DNA from: Sipunculus nudus
Lineage: Eukaryota; Annelida; Sipuncula; Golfingiida; Sipunculidae
DNA: 64,000 nt
Assembly (NCBI GenBank): GCA_026874595.1
Contig: CM049314.1
Span: 62,645,800 to 62,709,799 of the forward strand
Direction: 5' to 3'
In this document: piece by piece, positions 54,096 to 64,000 of the stretch
How positions within the stretch are numbered: position 1 is the stretch's first letter
Layout of the letters: each line of letters starts with the position of its first letter
The notes under the pieces: generated by a model
What the model was told of the DNA's origin: nothing
The model's input: the letters and a program-made list of their open reading frames with translations, nothing else
Databases searched by the model: none
Made by a program: the position numbers and the translations under genes

Positions 54096-54160
<65 letters not shown>
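53946..54160. repeat. Two-copy 60-bp repeat separated by (TA)n
   Basis: GCGTGTATCTAAATG(G/T)AAAG...CAGCTTGAAATCGATAT occurs at about 53,946-54,005 and 54,043-54,101, each followed by (TA)n. The same pair recurs near the window end (63,733-63,960), with (TA)n tracts that are longer by 14 bp in total. Confidence 0.85.
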
Positions 54161-54163
<3 letters not shown>

Positions 54164-54433
54164 CTCATTAATATTGACGCATTTAGGATCAGTTAAAATG
54201 TTGAAATGGCTTGTACATTTGATTTCCTCGATGCATTAGGTTGTCATGTTAGAACTATGTCTTTTAAACCAAGCTTTAGTCCCCATAAGATCTCTACCAT
54301 ATGCTGAAATAAAAAACAAGAATCACTCCAAACATTGTGTGCCAAATGCACTTTGTGATGGAACCAACTTTTCCCAGCAGAGGGCAGTATAGGCGGGTTC
54401 GGTACAAAAATATGGATCAAGCTTCAGACTTAC

Positions 54434-54478
54434 CATTCTCTTCCACACGTTGGTCGTAAGTATTTGATTTCTTCCATT
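54434..54478 (-). CDS. Nicotinic receptor-type subunit, exon 3
   Basis: The minus strand reads CTTGGCAG|AAT GGA AGA ... AGA ATG|GTAAGT, a 45-bp exon in phase 0-0. It encodes NGRNQILTTNVWKRM. NQ.LTTNVW is a signature of nicotinic acetylcholine receptor subunits, and a 45-bp exon at exactly this place is conserved across their genes. It joins in frame to exon 4 (KWTDY...), placing the loop D tryptophan just after the junction. Exon 2 lies 2.7 kb upstream across an intron containing two nested transposons. If the tandem duplication is complete, a second copy should lie just past the window end, near 64.24 kb. Confidence 0.93.
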
Positions 54479-54536
54479 CTGCCAAGGAAAACAGTTATAT
54501 TTTAGTGTATCATTACTACTACTCATTGTAAATAAA

Positions 54537-54540
<4 letters not shown>

Positions 54541-54608
<68 letters not shown>
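54541..54608. repeat. (TA)n microsatellite
   Basis: A pure TA run of about 68 bp in the receptor intron. Confidence 0.9.
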
Positions 54609-54611
<3 letters not shown>

Positions 54612-54937
54612 TGATGCTATGGAAAATGAACGACTCGACAAATATGGGTGGTACAACTTGTTAAAAATGCCGCTACTTTAGACTAAATCACAGGCGCTTG
54701 AATGTCTAGTTATAATAAAGACTTCATATCTCCAATGTTCTTAGAGATACTACGACGAAATCAGGTCATTTCGACGGCATCCTGGAGGGTCACGTAAGGT
54801 CGTGCCACTGCGCATAACTTACCTGTCAACGAAGGCCGCTTCCGCCACCGTTTAGAATGGACGCCGACGAAATTCAGACATCACCATTAAAGGTTATCCA
54901 GGTAGTACGGAGCCCGGGAGACAACATGGTGAAAAAT

Positions 54938-54990
54938 ATTTATTAATTCGTGCGCACGAATTACTAATCCGTGCGCACGAATTACTAGCA
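54938..54990. repeat. Palindrome repeats, left side of inner transposon
   Basis: Two copies of a 20-bp palindrome TAATTCGTGCGCACGAATTA with single variants, joined by C. The right side holds eight more. Confidence 0.9.
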
Positions 54991-55159
54991 AGTACACATC
55001 GACTCAGTCTAGGCACAGGCTGCCAGTTTCAGCGGGCACACACGGTTGTCAAAATGGAGCCCAGCGCCTTCCGACAGTTCCGTGACTTCCTACCTTGGAA
55101 AATTCGGAACTCTGTATATTAAAAATAGAAAGGGCTTTAAGTGATGCTTAAATAATATA

Positions 55160-55975
55160 AATATAAAACTCACAGACTGCCGTGCATGGTGCAAAATTTC
55201 TAAGGCTTTCTCTGGTAAAAAAACTACAACCTAGCATTTCATCGTTGGGGCATAATGGGAACATTATTATAGACAAAGCCGATCAGGCTGACATTTTTAA
55301 CAGTTATTTTGCTTCACAAAGTAACTACAGTTACAGTTCCCAATCAAAATTTGACGATGAGGCTAAATTGCAAATTACACATAAACTAGGTGAAATGAAC
55401 TTCACAGAACTTCTCATGTCATATTTGGGATTCGCTTTCCTGACAGGAACACATAAACATGATATGTTTGAAAGCCAATAAGCGTTTGGAAATTTTGAAA
55501 AAATTATAAATTCCATTTCTCTATGAAAGTTTTAGATCGTATGTACAAATCGTTAATACGTTTAGTACTGGAGTTTTTAACTATTGTTCTGTCAGACAGT
55601 CATACCAACTGGAGAGTATACAACGGAAAGCATGTTAAACATGTACTGGAGCGCTCTCGACTTCCAGCACTGGATCTATGGTAAAAGAGCTATACAATCC
55701 ACATTTTATGAAATGATTAACGGACTAGCTTCAGATTATCTTTTAATATATTAACTCAAACTCTGTCTCATGCTCATCCCTATTATAGTCCGCACAAATC
55801 GCATTTGCTAAAGATACCAAGGTTCACACGGAAAGACTGTCGCGTTTCTTTCCTTCTAATTTTCTTTTCTTTCCTTTCAAGTGCCTTCAAATTTTGGAAC
55901 AGTTTCCTATAATTCAGTCTACTTCAATCGATTCCTTTAAGGAAAATTTTCGTGACTTTTTAAACCCTGCCTCTC
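55160..55975 (+). pseudogene. Decayed non-LTR retrotransposon fragment
   Basis: An open stretch at 55,182-55,481 encodes NGNIIIDKADQADIFNSYFA, the segment that precedes the reverse transcriptase in CR1/Jockey/RTE-like elements (NG..I.D...KA..FN.YF..Q). After a gap, 3'-end motifs appear in broken frames: LESIQRKAC near 55,610, the YEMINGLASDYL segment near 55,708-55,743 and AFKFWNS with SIDSFKENF near 55,885-55,951. The whole catalytic RT core is missing, so this copy was internally deleted or inserted as fragments. It lies inside the inner transposon. Confidence 0.65.
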
Positions 55976-56237
55976 GAGAAATGTGCAGTACTGTTATTAT
56001 TGCGACAATCATCGTCAACATGAAAGTATCCATACTCGGTTACGACTAGGTGCCAGTTATTTAAATCAATGCCTATTTTCAGTTGGAAAGACTGATGGTT
56101 TTAATCAAATTTATATGCTCGATATGGACTGAAATGTTTATTTTTATTGTATTACGCCTACCAGTAATAATATATGCATAAGTATCAGTGTATGTGGAAT
56201 GTCAATCTGTATTAACGTATATTATGTATCTATCAAA

Positions 56238-56276
<39 letters not shown>

Positions 56277-56476
56277 CGTGTGTGAATATATGTGCACTTT
56301 TCCAATCTGATCATTTATATATATATATATATATATAAATATATATATTTATACATGATATACATGTTAATTTTTCACTTTCTTTTAATTTACATGCAGG
56401 AGAGCAGTTGCCTTACCGGCTACTTTTTTATCCGATTGAAATAAAAATTTTCCACCATGGAAACATATTTTCACAC
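55976..56476. other. 3' part of the inner transposon, no gene; (TA)n tracts
   Basis: AT-rich, with (TA)n at 56,240-56,273 and about 56,316-56,350. May include the untranslated tail of the LINE fragment. Confidence 0.45.
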
Positions 56477-56696
56477 CTAGTAATTCGTGCGCACGGATTA
56501 GTAATTCCTGCGCACGGATTAGTAATTCCTGTGCACGAATTAATAAATATTTTTTTCCACCTTGGATTTTTTTTTCACACCGAGTAATTCGTGCGCACGA
56601 ATTAGTAATTCATGCGCACGAATTAGTAATTCGTGGCCACGAATTAATAATTCGTGTGCACTGATTAGTAATTCGTACGCACGAATTAATAAATAT
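56477..56696. repeat. Palindrome array, right side of inner transposon
   Basis: Three plus five copies of the TAATTCGTGCGCACGAATTA palindrome, spaced at 21-22 bp, sit in two blocks that each begin TTTTCACACC(T/G)AGTAATTCG. Individual copies carry one or two changes. Each copy can form a short hairpin or bind a dimeric protein. Confidence 0.92.
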
Positions 56697-57189
56697 ATTT
56701 CACGATGTCGTCTCCCGGGCTCCGTAAGGTAGCTTGTGTTGTAGGTTGAAAACAATTGAAACTGGATGGATTTGATTCTTTAAATGATCATATGGATTAC
56801 GCATAAAAGGAAGATAAAGTGAGAACGTAACTTCCCTCACTATCACACGAAAGGTTTTGGCTGAGTTGCCTAATTGTCATATTACAAATGATAACACGAT
56901 ATTACCGTTTTATTATTGCGTTGTTTGACCTGATTTCGTCGTAGTATCTCTCAGAACATTTGAGATATGAAGACTATTATAAATATGGATTCAAGCGCCT
57001 GTGACTAAATGTATACCAAATTTCAATTCAATCCATGCATTAACATATGAGATATTGGAGCTTACGTTTTACAAGCTAATGGGCTGATACTGATCATATC
57101 TCGATTTGACATAACAATAGGCGGTCTTAACGGTAGGAGTCACGGATATTACATTAGTCGCCGCTGAAGTAAAGCCTGGTATCACTTAC

Positions 57190-57335
57190 TAGCTCAATCA
57201 TTTTGTGCATGGTCAGCAACATGTGGACTACTACAGGTTCGTTGGGACTTAGTGCTGGTGATTCGTTGGTGTCATAGTTGTCCTCGTGAAATAGTTTAGC
57301 TATCAGCTGCCTCTCCGCTGGGTACCCATCTACAC
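57190..57335 (-). CDS. Nicotinic receptor-type subunit, exon 2
   Basis: The minus strand shows ATTCCAG|GT GTA GAT ... GAG CTA|GTAAGT, a 146-bp exon that enters in phase 1 and leaves in phase 0. It encodes YPAERQLIAKLFHEDNYDT, then an Asn/Ser/Pro loop, then VVVHMLLTMHKMIEL. That is the N-terminal helix (E..L...LF....Y) and first beta strands (P..V...L.L..I...) of a nicotinic acetylcholine receptor subunit. The phase-1 entry fits a preceding signal-peptide exon, which I could not find between here and the duplication junction at 58,405. The segment is divergent from classic muscle or alpha-7 types, as in expanded invertebrate subunit families. Ligand specificity cannot be judged without the later exons. 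Confidence 0.85.
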
Positions 57336-58405
57336 CTGGAATATAACAGAATAATTAAACCGTGACGTAACATTTAACGCGTTTATATATGTGTGTATTA
57401 GCACCACCGTTAACACTTTAAAAAAGTAATTTGGCCAATCGATATATATCTATATATGAAAGTCGAACCTCTGCCGAGATCTGAGTGATTTTATCCCCCA
57501 AACGCTGGGAAAATGATGAACGCTGTGCAGAAATGGTTGCAGGTGTGTATGATAAAGAGCTATGTGAGATTTTTACACATGTGAAACTTCAGGAAGATAC
57601 GTCAGACCAGTCCAGAGATATGAGCATGGTTGTGAACATGAATGTAGGTGGCGCAACCAGTCATAGAATCAAGAAAGCTATCCAGGATCAAGTGGTCTAA
57701 CATAAGTTCTCCGGAAACGAACGCATCGGCGGCGGCGTCGGCGGAAGCGGAAGCCCGTCAAAAGCATAGTAACTGCAAAACTTTTGGATTAAGCTGAGAT
57801 GGGGGTTGTATCCCCGCCACACACATACTTTTTAAAATGAGAGATCTTTCATAGAAAATGTATTAAAATTAGACTGGTGACTTTGGTTCGATATCTTCAT
57901 TTCTGACTATACTATAAAATATTATACCAGCGACAGGTTTAGAACATTTATATTGTAAACTTATACTTAGTAAAAAAAATATTACAAGTGACCCATGGGT
58001 CATGACGCTCAAACGACTGACATGTTGATAATATGTCATTTCACAGGAAACTAATTAAGATAATATAGCTTGCACCATTCAAGCATATTAGCTTAAGTTT
58101 ATCAAGACCCATTAGCACACCAAATTTGATGACAATCCAACCAGCCTTTCCTGAGGAACCTGGCATCAAACATACCCCAGAGAATACAGGTCATAGTGAC
58201 CCAATTTCAGGTTTTGAGGGGAGAACTTTTAAGGAATTCTCAGGATGCCAAGTGAGAAGATTCTTGATCCAATGGTTATCATTTGTGCTCTACTTTGGTA
58301 TAAAATTTATAAATATTCTGGGGTGTGCTTATAAGCCTCATTGCTCAAAGATTATGGGTTACAGAGACCTAATATCATGTTTCTAAGGAGATTTTCATGG
58401 ACCTC
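57336..58405. other. Upstream of exon 2: repeat remnants, no exon found
   Basis: A block at 57,530-57,750 contains GTAGGTGGCGCAACCAGTC and a GGCGGCGGCGTCGGCGG tail, related to the 52-53 kb composite repeat. No signal-peptide exon with a phase-1 donor was recognised. Confidence 0.4.
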
Positions 58406-59783
58406 CTTTAGTGAAATTTACAATCCTGTTGTTGATATTCATTAAACCATGGAAACCTGGTGTCAACCTGTTACTGTTTAAACTTTGCAAAGCGACACTT
58501 AATGTGCATGAAGGTAAAGTTGATACTTGGCCAAACTTTGAGAAATTGTGGGGAAAATCAGGTAAGCCTGAAGGTTGCATAAAATTGACAATTTATTTTA
58601 AAATATCCAAAGATAGAAATTATGACCTCAAGCACATAAAACCAGTCTTACAGAGGTCATAAGGGTGTTCAAGATCTGAAAGCTTTCCGAAACTGCAGTA
58701 CATTTGATGCAATCAATACTGAGATATCTGACCTAAAATATTAATTTCAGGCATTTTCTGCCCAACATTGTTAAAATTTTACAATTGTGTCCACAACAGT
58801 TTTGATGAACTGGCCAGTAAAACATTCTTTAAATTGCACATTGTGACAAGGATATATGAGGGGATGCAGCAAAACCTTCCAATTTTTTTGGTTGTGTGTA
58901 AAACATTCATATAACAGCCTTGGATACACACGAGTGTGATGTTTGGAAAACGTATGAGAAAACGTGCATAGCATGCAGAAAAATAGTATACAGTGACGTA
59001 ATATCGGGTTTCCAAGGAAATTTCCCCAGGAACCTCCCTGGATGCTAAGATAGAAGTTTCTAGGTCAAATCATTATAATTTGAAAATTTAAAATTATCAC
59101 TATGAAACAAGATATACCAGTCTAAAGGATTTATCATATTATTTCATCTCGTCATCCAATGATAGTTTGAAATTTTGATATTTCAAGCTATACTTCTTGA
59201 AGTCAATTTGAGTAAATCCTGAGGAAGTCTAGGTTACACACATAATATAGCTATAGAGATAGTGTAAAGCCTGGACAATACTGTTACTTCTGGTAAACAT
59301 GTGTATGCCAGAATGACACCATCCGTCATATATCCCTAGTCCTCCAGGAACGCTTTGAGGTTGGGTGAAACATTTTTCTTTGACTTAATAGATGTCTTTC
59401 CAATTCGGATTCTGCTATCCCATGAAATGACAATACACAACCACATAGATAATCAAAACACAGAGTGGTTTTCAATAGTATAGCAAAACTAATATTTACT
59501 TGAACAGCATGTGATCAAAATACACAGGAAAGAGCACCAGACTGCAAATTTAAGTTTCTGGGCATTATGATTCCCACATCCCCGTAGCTCAGAGTATAGT
59601 TCCCCCTGACCGAATTTCAATTAATCAAGGTGTCCCTAGGACCTCCTTGGCTATTCAGTTAGAATTTTCTTGCTCAAACAGTTTTGATTTGTGTCCGCTC
59701 TGTTAACATACAACTTGATGATGGATAACAGTTGCTTGCAGCATCGGAGATAACAAAAGAAAAATACTACCAATAATACATAC
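58406..59783. other. Copy of the inverted-repeat spacer, no gene called
   Basis: Same content as 48,607-49,984. Confidence 0.5.
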
Positions 59784-59891
59784 CTGCACAACTGTCACCA
59801 TTGGTTTAGTTTTGCTGCCTTTCGGTTTGTCGAATGTGGAGCTCTTTCCAGCAAACTTGATGACAGCAAGCTCGACCTGGCTTTCAGTTCC
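59784..59891 (-). CDS. Candidate 108-bp exon, duplicated copy
   Basis: Same sequence, borders and phase as 49,985-50,092, shifted by 9,799. Its conservation is explained by the recent duplication and is not independent evidence that it is coding. Confidence 0.42.
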
Positions 59892-60042
59892 CTTTCCAAA
59901 AATGTAAGAAAAAATAAGAATTATTTTCTAAAGCATAACAAGTTATTCTTTTATAATTTATTTTTTAGTTTTCTTAGGTTTCTTTTGTCATCTGGTTTTA
60001 TCATTCTAAACCTGTTATATAAAAAAAATCCTTTCAGTGTAT

Positions 60043-61179
60043 ATGTTTAACATATATGTATATATATATATATATATATTTATATATAAATATATATATA
60101 AATGTACTTTTAAGAAATTTGATTTAATGATAGTTTTTTTTTAGACAGACAAGAAAGTGATTGTAAAAGTAGCCATATATTTTGACCATATAAGTTTTAT
60201 TGGTGGATATGTGAGACCAGTACTGCCTGTAGAAACTGGCGAAATTCGGGTCTTCTCGTTACCACATTGAGTCCAGAAAATAATTCTCTATAATGTGTTT
60301 TGATATTCATTGTTTTAATATGAAATAAATCTATGTTGGTTTACTTATTTATTTCTGTTTTACTGCTATGGTCACCACAAAGGAGACCCTACAGTCATTC
60401 ATATCTAAAATGAATTGTTTTTCTTTATATATCTCTCAGCTCCACAAGATCAACTCTTACGGCTCCTGTGAAGCTCGAGCAGTATATATTATGATAAGGT
60501 TTATATTGACCTTAAACATAGTCACTCCTATTCCTTTAAATACACTCGGCGTATATATTTGGTAATTAACACGTCCTCGTAAGACTGTTGGCTTTTACCT
60601 TTAACATTGAGAATTTACCGTATCACTCCTATACTTATACCGAAAAGTCGTCATACGCTCGGTAAATGTTTCTCTTTTCAGAAAATGAAATAAGTATACG
60701 CTGTGCATTTTGAAAACTTCTCAGAGACAGCAGAGGCCGGTTATATTCAAAATGTTAAGCGGATTTAAACAAAAGATTTGTTAATGAAATGTCCTTATAA
60801 GTGTATGATAGAAAGTTCAAAAGTTAAGTATTCTTTTAAAACAGACAGAGTATATATCACGAGTATACATTATATACTGTTTAATGTTTAAGTAAGCCTG
60901 AGGTATCCAATTATGAATTGTTTTTCTGTTTTTCGAAAATTGATATCAAAGTCGCATGATGATATTGTTTTTTTCACAAAAGGTGGCATGTAGAAATGCT
61001 ATTTATTGAATTCCTAGTGTGATATCAACTTGCATTTACGTGTTGGAAAAGAGAGAAAACGTGTAGGTTTAATTAAACCTGCTGGTGGATGTCACGTCCT
61101 CAAATATCTTAAGGATATCAAGAAACAGTTCCCTCATTTGTGTTTAGGATATTCCTGTCCTTCTTTTTGGTTAAAAAAA

Positions 61180-61222
<43 letters not shown>

Positions 61223-61291
61223 GGATGTGTAGTTCCTTTTTGCAAAACGAACAGAGATAGTCCTTGGGGCACCCCTCCACCGTCTGACTGC
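60043..61291 (+). repeat. Third copy of the inverted-repeat arm
   Basis: Carried along by the tandem duplication of 50,244-51,504. The (TA)n tract at about 61,183-61,219 is 12 bp shorter than in copy 1. Confidence 0.9.
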
Positions 61292-61513
61292 CAGAAAAAA
61301 ACTACGTTTACACAACACAATGCCATGCCAAGGCGTTCCACTCGATCGTTCTAATGAAAACGAACAGTAATAACAAGTTTAAATCATTACCCATTGATTA
61401 ACCTTTATGTCCAGACATAAAAAAGTTATATAAACTGAACTTACAATTGCTGGTGAAAATGAAAATTTGAAACTTATGGTGAACACTGAAAACAGTGAGT
61501 AAAGGAAACTCAC

Positions 61514-61623
61514 TCGTCATATAACGTCAGGTCCGGTTGCCATATTTTATTTCCGGCCACACGTAGTTTTTTCGTGCCATTATATTCAGCAGGGTTCCAT
61601 CTAAGCCGATAGTCCGTCCACTT
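61514..61623 (-). CDS. Nicotinic receptor-type subunit, exon 4 (copy 2)
   Basis: Identical to 51,727-51,836 except for one base: G61,530 here against T51,743. This changes Met to Leu in IWQPD(M/L)TLYDE, next to the loop A region. A branched aliphatic residue is usual at this place in the family, so this copy is the more conventional one. Frame, splice donor and acceptor are intact. With copy 1 downstream on the same strand, a transcript crossing both copies could contain exons 2-4 twice, or the copies could belong to two separate genes. Confidence 0.88.
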
Positions 61624-61736
61624 CTACAATATATAAAAATGTATATTTATATTTATATGTATATTGCAAAATACACTATTTTTTTAAAACAAAACGATGT
61701 GGTAAGGACTTATCTGCACAATATATAAATCAAATG

Positions 61737-63132
61737 AATTAAAAATGGATTTTGCAAGAAGGGGATGGTTGGCTGGGAAAAACACCAGGTCGTGCTCTGG
61801 ATTATGGAACGGTAATGCTTCCTCTGAAGTGTTTTGTTGACTGTTCTCGGAACGGCAGAAATCTGGCCTGGCATACAGGTCATGTGACCAGGAGGTCCCT
61901 TTTATTGGCTTGGCGTGACCCAGATCTTGCCCTAGTTTATGAACGGCGGGAGTTTTATTGATATACCAAACCCCTCCTTAGAAATGAGCAGGGAAATGCA
62001 CTTTGAAAAGAAAACATATTGTAGGTGGTGCCACTAGTCTTGTATACGAAAAATTTATCCGATATGTATAAATATGCACAATTTCAGGCTGATATAACAA
62101 CTCCCTCCTGAGAAATAAGCATAGACATACACTCTGCAAAAGTCATTGTAGGTGGCGACACCAGTCTTGTGAACAAGAAAGCCGTCAATGATGCATTGGC
62201 AGGTCAAAATATCAGACCAATACATCAAACTTCTGCTTAGTTAGATGCACTCGGCTAAGTAAACAACCGTTATGCAGAAAAAGACTATTGCAGTCCTTAG
62301 GTTGAGATACGCCTACTAAAATTATGAGGTGTTTGTCCGTAAGAAACAGATCGATATAAGTGGCATAACAAAAAACTGCAAATTCAAATATGAGTCATGT
62401 GACCAACATTTGCACAAAACGTTGTGATGCCTGCTCCTGTCATTTCTGAGACTGTTATGTAAGCATGCTAACTTGGCAAAACGACTAAGTTCAAATTCAT
62501 GTAACTCGGCCAAAATTCATCAAACCCAAACCATTTAACAAACTAGAGAGCTTATCTCTGGGATTTTTTCTGTAAAATATTGAACAATGTGGCTGAATGA
62601 TTTCAGAGAAGAAGATTTTTTTTAGCTTTTTCCATGTAAAATATTAGTTAATGTAGGTGGCGCCACAAAACGGTCGATCCCACAACATTTGATATGTGAA
62701 GAGTTTTGCATAAAATTTGGGGGTGCTAGCTCCTGCTATTCCTTAGACATTATGGGTTAACGTAATGATGACCGATGACCCTCTTACAAAAAAAGGTTGA
62801 TGCAGGTGGCATATATGAATTCATATAGGAGTCATGTGACCATATGGGGTTCCCAAAATCTTTACATTTTGGCAGATTTGACCTTGAAGATCAGGGTCGA
62901 GTTCACCGGGTTTCACACTCGGCCAAGAACTTGGTAGAAACAATTTTTGTATCATATGTAGGGACAAAATGTGAAGCGCTTCAAAAGTTATGGCGAGATT
63001 TTGGTAGAAACAATGAGTATTAAAAATTTTGGAAGAAAATATGCAGCCTTTCAAAGTTACCGCTTTCACAAGATATTCTGCAGTCGACGTAGACTGACGA
63101 CGACGACAGACGATGACACTGAAAAAAAAACA
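61737..63132. repeat. Composite repeat, duplicated copy
   Basis: Second copy of 51,950-53,345, shifted by 9,787, with at most a few base changes. Confidence 0.6.
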
Positions 63133-63169
63133 TGTCTACCCTGGGGAGAGACATAAAATAGTGTAAAGA

Positions 63170-63257
63170 GGTCAAACCTTAAAAACACGACCATCAATGA
63201 GACCTCGGTGGAGAGGTCGCACTTTCCAGGAGGCTGCGTATGCGAGGTTTTACTGTA
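63170..63257 (-). mobile_element. Pogo/Tigger-like terminal sequence, duplicated copy
   Basis: Same as 53,383-53,470, with one difference at 63,210. Confidence 0.35.
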
Positions 63258-63732
63258 CTATAAACAAGGCATTAAAGTTGACAATTTTGTAAATGATAAA
63301 AAATATAACGCTTAAGTTTTTTTTTTAACAGATTAGCATGGGGTTCAATTATCATTCGGTTCATTTCAATTCCCAGTGATTCATATATCAACTGCTAGTT
63401 GATATTATCACCGACAAATGCAAATAGACGAAATGAACTTACAATGGGTTTATATCTGATATTTAAAAATACGCAGGTTTTTTTTTTATTTCAGGGCCAC
63501 CATGTATGAAGATATTTATGGATAATGTTGTGAATAACTTAGTTAAAAGACTGCCGGCATCAGTCATGGTATATCATGCTATACTGCTTTTATTTTATAC
63601 TCTAAATTAGAATATGATTCGTCTGACAATTAAAAGATAGCTCTTTCTGAACTGAACCAGCGTTTGTGTTGAAAAAAAAATCAAATTAGACATACTCAGA
63701 TGTAAATTCACATAGAGAGTTACTGTTAGCTT

Positions 63733-63789
63733 TGCGTGTATCTAAATGGAAAGGTAACGTAAATGTACTTGAACCCCAGCTTGAAATCG

Positions 63790-63833
<44 letters not shown>

Positions 63834-63884
63834 CGTGTATCTAAATGTAAAGGTAACGTAAATGTACTTGAACCCCAGCTTGAA

Positions 63885-63960
<76 letters not shown>
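63733..63960. repeat. Two-copy 60-bp repeat with (TA)n, duplicated copy
   Basis: Second copy of 53,946-54,160; the (TA)n tracts differ in length from copy 1. Confidence 0.85.
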
Positions 63961-63964
<4 letters not shown>

Positions 63965-64000
63965 CTCATTAATATTGACGCATTTAGGATCAGTTAAAAT

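Larger units (their letters stand above)
54908..56724. mobile_element. Inner nested DNA transposon with palindromic subterminal repeats, TA target
   Basis: Ends CGGAGCCCGGGAGAC (54,908) and GTCTCCCGGGCTCCG (to 56,724) are perfect inverted copies. The similarity continues inward through ACATGGTGAAAAATATTTAT-like text to the palindrome array. TA flanks both ends (54,906-54,907 and 56,725-56,726), as in Tc1/mariner-type insertions. It carries no transposase. The centre contains a broken non-LTR retrotransposon and (TA)n tracts. Confidence 0.85.
54689..57003. mobile_element. Outer DNA transposon (non-autonomous), 7-bp target duplication
   Basis: Terminal inverted repeats 54,689-54,768 and 56,926-57,003 match over about 79 bp with few differences. 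They begin CACAGGCGCTTGAAT and end AAATCAGGTCA. ACTAAAT lies immediately outside both ends (54,682-54,688 and 57,004-57,010). Without the inner insertion the element would be about 0.5 kb, with no gene, so it is a MITE-type element. A 7-bp (possibly 8-bp) duplication would suit hAT- or P-like families; I cannot assign it. Confidence 0.85.
48607..58405 (+). repeat. Tandem segmental duplication, copy 1 (9,799 bp)
   Basis: From CTTTAGTGAAATTT at 48,607 the sequence is repeated from 58,406 onward. The offset is 9,799 up to the (TA)n tract at 51.38 kb, 9,787 to the (TA)n tracts at 54.0-54.1 kb, and 9,801 after them. Copy 1 ends exactly where copy 2 begins, as expected for a simple head-to-tail duplication. 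Differences noticed in about 5.6 kb of overlap are few: two adjacent-region changes near 50,410, T50,891/A60,690, T51,743/G61,530 and A53,423/G63,210, plus microsatellite length. It carries receptor exons 2-4. Confidence 0.93.
58406..64000 (+). repeat. Tandem segmental duplication, copy 2 (continues past window)
   Basis: This is the near-identical second copy of 48,607-54,200. It holds receptor exon 4, the right arm of the inverted repeat and the composite repeats. If the copy is full length it should end near 68.2 kb, with exons 3 and 2 again beyond the window. Near-identity means either a very recent event or two haplotypes joined by the assembler. Confidence 0.93.

Noticed and set aside
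56540-56755. Leu/Ile/Arg/His repeat peptide on the minus strand
   Set aside because: It is the translation of the 21-bp palindrome array and not a protein repeat.

Overview
This window looks like ordinary non-coding-rich animal chromosome. It is AT-rich and full of (TA)n microsatellites, poly-G/poly-C tracts, decayed retrotransposons and small DNA transposons, with only a few short spliced exons. I see no operons, CRISPR arrays, rRNA or tRNA genes. The repeats (Ty3/gypsy, non-LTR and Penelope-like debris, modules ending in GACGACGAC tails) and a nicotinic-receptor-type gene suggest a lophotrochozoan, most likely a marine mollusc. That assignment is inference.

Layout. Positions 1-13.3 kb hold degenerate repeats and nothing I can call a gene. 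Positions 13.35-16.4 kb are a three-copy tandem repeat of about 1.2 kb. Each copy carries, on the minus strand, a Thr/Pro-rich exon-like segment with phase 1-1 splice borders. Positions 16.9-19.95 kb hold (TA)n, a Penelope-like terminal segment with a perfect 25-bp inverted repeat and a hammerhead-like core, then a broken minus-strand retrotransposon gag with a CCAAT/CRE/TATA-like promoter upstream. Positions 20-28.5 kb are mostly empty apart from a likely signal-peptide exon at 23.34 kb. Positions 28.5-29.0 kb hold a second Penelope-like end.

Positions 35.0-42.3 kb hold two unrelated Ty3/gypsy remnants joined head to head near 38.31 kb. The minus-strand remnant has integrase upstream of reverse transcriptase, the Gmr1-like order. 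The plus-strand remnant has the usual RT-RNase H-integrase order and a 3' LTR of about 705 bp with an internal repeat. Positions 43.4-46.6 kb hold a three-copy 150-bp repeat and a duplicated LINE fragment.

Positions 47.36-64 kb are structurally complex. A 1.2-kb inverted repeat (47.36-48.57 and 50.24-51.50 kb) abuts a tandem duplication with a period of 9,799 bp (48,607-58,405, repeated from 58,406 to the window end), near-identical in the parts compared. The duplicated block carries minus-strand exons of a nicotinic acetylcholine receptor-type subunit: exon 2 (146 bp), exon 3 (45 bp) and exon 4 (110 bp). These encode the start of the extracellular ligand-binding domain. Exon 4 is seen again in the second copy. 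The intron between exons 2 and 3 holds two nested DNA transposons, one with a 7-bp target duplication and one with TA, plus an array of a 20-bp palindrome and a decayed non-LTR retrotransposon.
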